Shown: positions 61,334-64,000 of the stretch, one piece after another
Position numbering within the stretch: the first letter of the stretch is position 1
Layout: every line of letters starts with the position of its first letter
DNA from: Clavelina lepadiformis
Taxonomy: Eukaryota > Chordata > Ascidiacea > Aplousobranchia > Clavelinidae
DNA length: 64,000 bases
Direction: 5' to 3'
NCBI RefSeq assembly: GCF_947623445.1
Contig: NC_135242.1
Coordinates: 9,486,001 to 9,550,000, forward strand
Translations under genes and position numbers: made by a program
Notes under the pieces: generated by a model
Told to the model about the DNA's origin: nothing
Databases searched by the model: none
What the model saw: only the letters and a program-made list of their open reading frames with translations

Positions 61334-63435
61334 GTTCAGTGGGCACAAAGTCTAAACGAGATGAATGTAAATAAAAAAAAAATGCAATGCCAACAAAAAC
61401 AAAACACAAATAAAAATCACAAAAAAAGCGAAAATGCAAACAAAAACAAATTTTATAACAAAGATATTTTTGTCAGTATTTTTTAATCTTAGGTTGTAAC
61501 TGCTATAATTGTAACCGATGACCAGGGTATTCAATCGAAGTTGAAAGTAATTTATCTCCAATTCTCTAGTCTATGCTTTACAGAGTTTCATTTTCTGGTT
61601 CTGGTGTCCACTGGATACACACCATTATTCCGTTTCAGGTTCAGCAAACTTGCATATACGTTTGCTACAGGTTCAAATAACATTTTTTCAGCTTATAATC
61701 CTAACCAGTATGCGTTAGCAATTGAATTGTTTTAAATCAGGAATTTTATTAAAATTAATCATTTACTATGCCTTTTTAGATTTAAAAATACATACATAGT
61801 ACTAGCTTAGTAGGAGTCACTATTAGCCTACAACTGCTGTAAATATTAATTTAATGAACGTGCCCAAACTGAATTTGATTTTTATTTGGTGCTTATCTAA
61901 TTATGTAGTGAATGCGTGAAGACCTGGCCGAACACAAGTCGTGTTTCGTGACATGTATAGCAGGTATAGCAAGATGCTATTCAATCACACACAGACTCAA
62001 GTACAATCAATTACAGGGAACTTGTTATCGTCATTGAGTGGAGTCATTTACACTTAGTCTGCTACACAATTTTGTCAAACGTCGCTCAGCCTTACTTTGA
62101 AATGGAATCGTTTATTTTTTTCCATTGACTGTGAGATCGAAAAATATGGTGTTTACCTCGTTGCAGACAGGACAAACAAGAAATATGCGCTTCCAAACAA
62201 TCAATGAACGGGAAAAAGCGGCAAAACCATGAAGGCTTAAAACGTACCAAAAGTAAATTACAGTGGTACTGATACAACGATGGAAGGTTAGCTTGGCCAC
62301 CAAACCCAAACATGTCAAGTAGAAACAAAAATAGTCGTGCTATCAAATCCTGATAAGCTCCCATTAACTAATCCACTGTAGGCTACTGGAGGAAACATCC
62401 TTATTTCTTTGCTTTCAATTGACGATACTACACGACCACCAGACCACGAACCCTGTCGACTTCCGAACACGCTTAATTGCGGGTTATATGTTTTGGATCT
62501 CACACAAACCTAAATGTGTTTACTGAACCTTAATAATTTAAAAAAAATTAATAAACCAAATAGGATACTTTAACCTTTGACAGATAAAGCGTCTTATCTG
62601 GTTTATTAACCCAACTACAACCATCTTGGTGGCCCAAAATTTCCCATTAGCCAATTTTTATAAAATAACTCTGAGTGGGTGCAAATAACTTTTCCGCCTA
62701 TAAGGAACTTCAAACTTGTTTATTTAAAGTACAAATAGAATACGTTAATATTTTAGTAAGAATAAAACGTAATTTTGCATAGTATAAAAAACTGAAGTAC
62801 AAATTAACGATTATTACTAAACCAAACAATTTTAATTGATATCTTTTTGTTTTAGAAATTGGGGTTCAAGTTAGAAAGCTTCAAAATAATACAACAACAA
62901 AAGGTAAACGTTTGATGCGTAATGGACAACAGGTTCAAAAGCAACGTCAAAATAACTATAAAAATATGAATTATTTACAGCAGTTTGCTTTAAGTCAGTG
63001 GTTAATGGATAAACTTCTCTAGAATACGATTTACAGTTTAATCATGGTTCATGTGTATGAGGTGCTGAAGGATTTTATGAGTGCAAACAACCTCACCACA
63101 AACAATGTACAAGTTTGCTACAAAAACAGTAGTAAAATTAAATAAATATGGTACAAAAATTCAATCTGATTAACATATACAGTCCAACTACCTAAGTACC
63201 GCGTCTTAAAAATAAACAAGGTTGTAAGAATATGTATGTAGTTTACTACAGCATTAGTTTACACCACACATAAATCCTGAAAAATATAGCCTAAGTAGCA
63301 AAACCTATCGCTCTACTAAACTGCTAAAATATACGATGTACAACATTCTAGTATAAACTGTAATTAGTGCACAACATAGCATGTGTTTCTGGTATAAAAA
63401 TTAGGCTCTAGTTATGTGCAAGTTACACATTGACA
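61334..63435. other. Gene-poor stretch at the CASD1 3' end
   Basis: No gene recognised. Frames near 62092-62503 on the minus strand show no family resemblance. The CASD1 3' UTR should occupy the right end. Confidence 0.45.
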
Positions 63436-63932
63436 TTAGTGATTGTTATCATGGGATATATCACTGATCATTGTAAAAAAAACAAGGGCCATGCTGATAA
63501 TAATAAAACGAAAACAAGTGACTTTTGTTCCATCTGTCGGGGATCCAACCAAGTATTTTGCAAAAACATTAGTTAATACACCAATTTCATGAGCTGTGCA
63601 AACGAATATAAATGTTGTGATGACCAAGTTAAGCATAGGCCAGGATGGGCTTGTAAGTACCAGTACACCTTTCGTATCTGCTGCCAACCAGATATGATAT
63701 TGTCCAACAAACAGCTATGAAAAAGATAATTTAGATATAAATAGCATTCTTACTGTATAATAAACGTCTTACACATAAATACACAGTGCACAACAGCAGA
63801 GTTTATTTTGTAGTGTTTTGGCAAACAACTATTCAATACCTCCAACGAAATTTTTCCAAACCAAGCAAAAAATGAACTATAACCAGACCTCAAATAACCA
63901 GGAATATTGCGAATTAAAATAAATGAAGCAAT
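63436..63932 (-). CDS. CASD1: CASD1 sialate O-acetyltransferase, last two exons (partial at right edge)
   Basis: CASD1 is the Golgi enzyme that acetylates CMP-sialic acid at O-9. The catalytic domain is N-terminal and luminal; the C-terminal part is a multi-pass membrane region. Only the end is here: exons 63840-63932 (ASFILIRNIPGYLRSGYSSF, AWFGKISLE) and 63436-63714 (LFVGQYHIWLAADTKGVLVL, FIFVCTAHEIGVLTNVFAKY). These match the conserved SSFFAWFGKISLE and QYHIWLAADT blocks recalled from vertebrate CASD1. Both acceptors and the donor fit GT-AG, in phase 0. The last exon holds two hydrophobic membrane segments and ends in a short hydrophilic tail. The catalytic SGNH part must lie beyond the right edge. 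Confidence 0.93.
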
Positions 63933-64000
63933 CTGCAAACAAGATATAGAAATTGTTAATCGTTTACATGCTTCCAAAGATATACAAGTTATACTACAGC

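Overview
This window looks like nuclear DNA of a compact, AT-rich animal genome. Genes have short GT-AG introns, and all the recognisable genes are deuterostome-like: SRP54, BBS1, HMCES, MTPAP, caveolin, TUBGCP6, CCDC124 and CASD1. Short introns, two single-exon genes, many small DNA transposons and chordate-like details (27-residue repeats in TUBGCP6, a canonical caveolin) suggest an ascidian tunicate. That placement is an inference, not something the sequence proves.

Layout. 1-3665 (-): 5' part of SRP54, running off the left edge. 6334-8115 (+): intronless BBS1. 8675-10630 (+): complete six-exon HMCES. 10631-24041: mostly gene-poor, with hAT-type MITEs, a MULE-like element, hairpins and one broken THAP-like exon. 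24042-30578 (+): MTPAP (its 5' exon was not found), with a mariner copy inserted just after its poly(A) signal. 33735-40305 (+): a caveolin cluster made of one broken copy, one exon fragment split by a transposon, and one intact three-exon gene. 41699-53881 (-): a complete 27-exon TUBGCP6 whose reading phases all agree, encoding about 1812 residues. 56534-57214 (-): single-exon CCDC124. 57571-61333: pogo-like, hAT and fold-back elements. 63436-64000 (-): the last two exons of CASD1, running off the right edge.

The most unusual content is a set of four MULE-like elements in three sequence families (14267-14930, 23460-23745, 34853-35982, 36633-37250). Their terminal inverted repeats are arrays of divergent 15-17 bp tandem units. 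All four have perfect 9-bp target-site duplications, and two keep pieces of a MULE-type transposase. Around them are hAT-type MITEs, several with 8-bp duplications built on TCTAGA. The broken caveolin gene carries two 7-bp tandem duplications that look like hAT excision scars.

The host genes are ordinary housekeeping and ciliary/centrosomal genes: protein targeting, BBSome, abasic-site repair, mitochondrial RNA polyadenylation, membrane caveolae, microtubule nucleation, ribosome hibernation and sialic acid O-acetylation. They do not form a pathway. BBS1 and HMCES are head to tail and close enough to be worth testing as a transcription unit. No LTR, endogenous-virus or CRISPR element was recognised.
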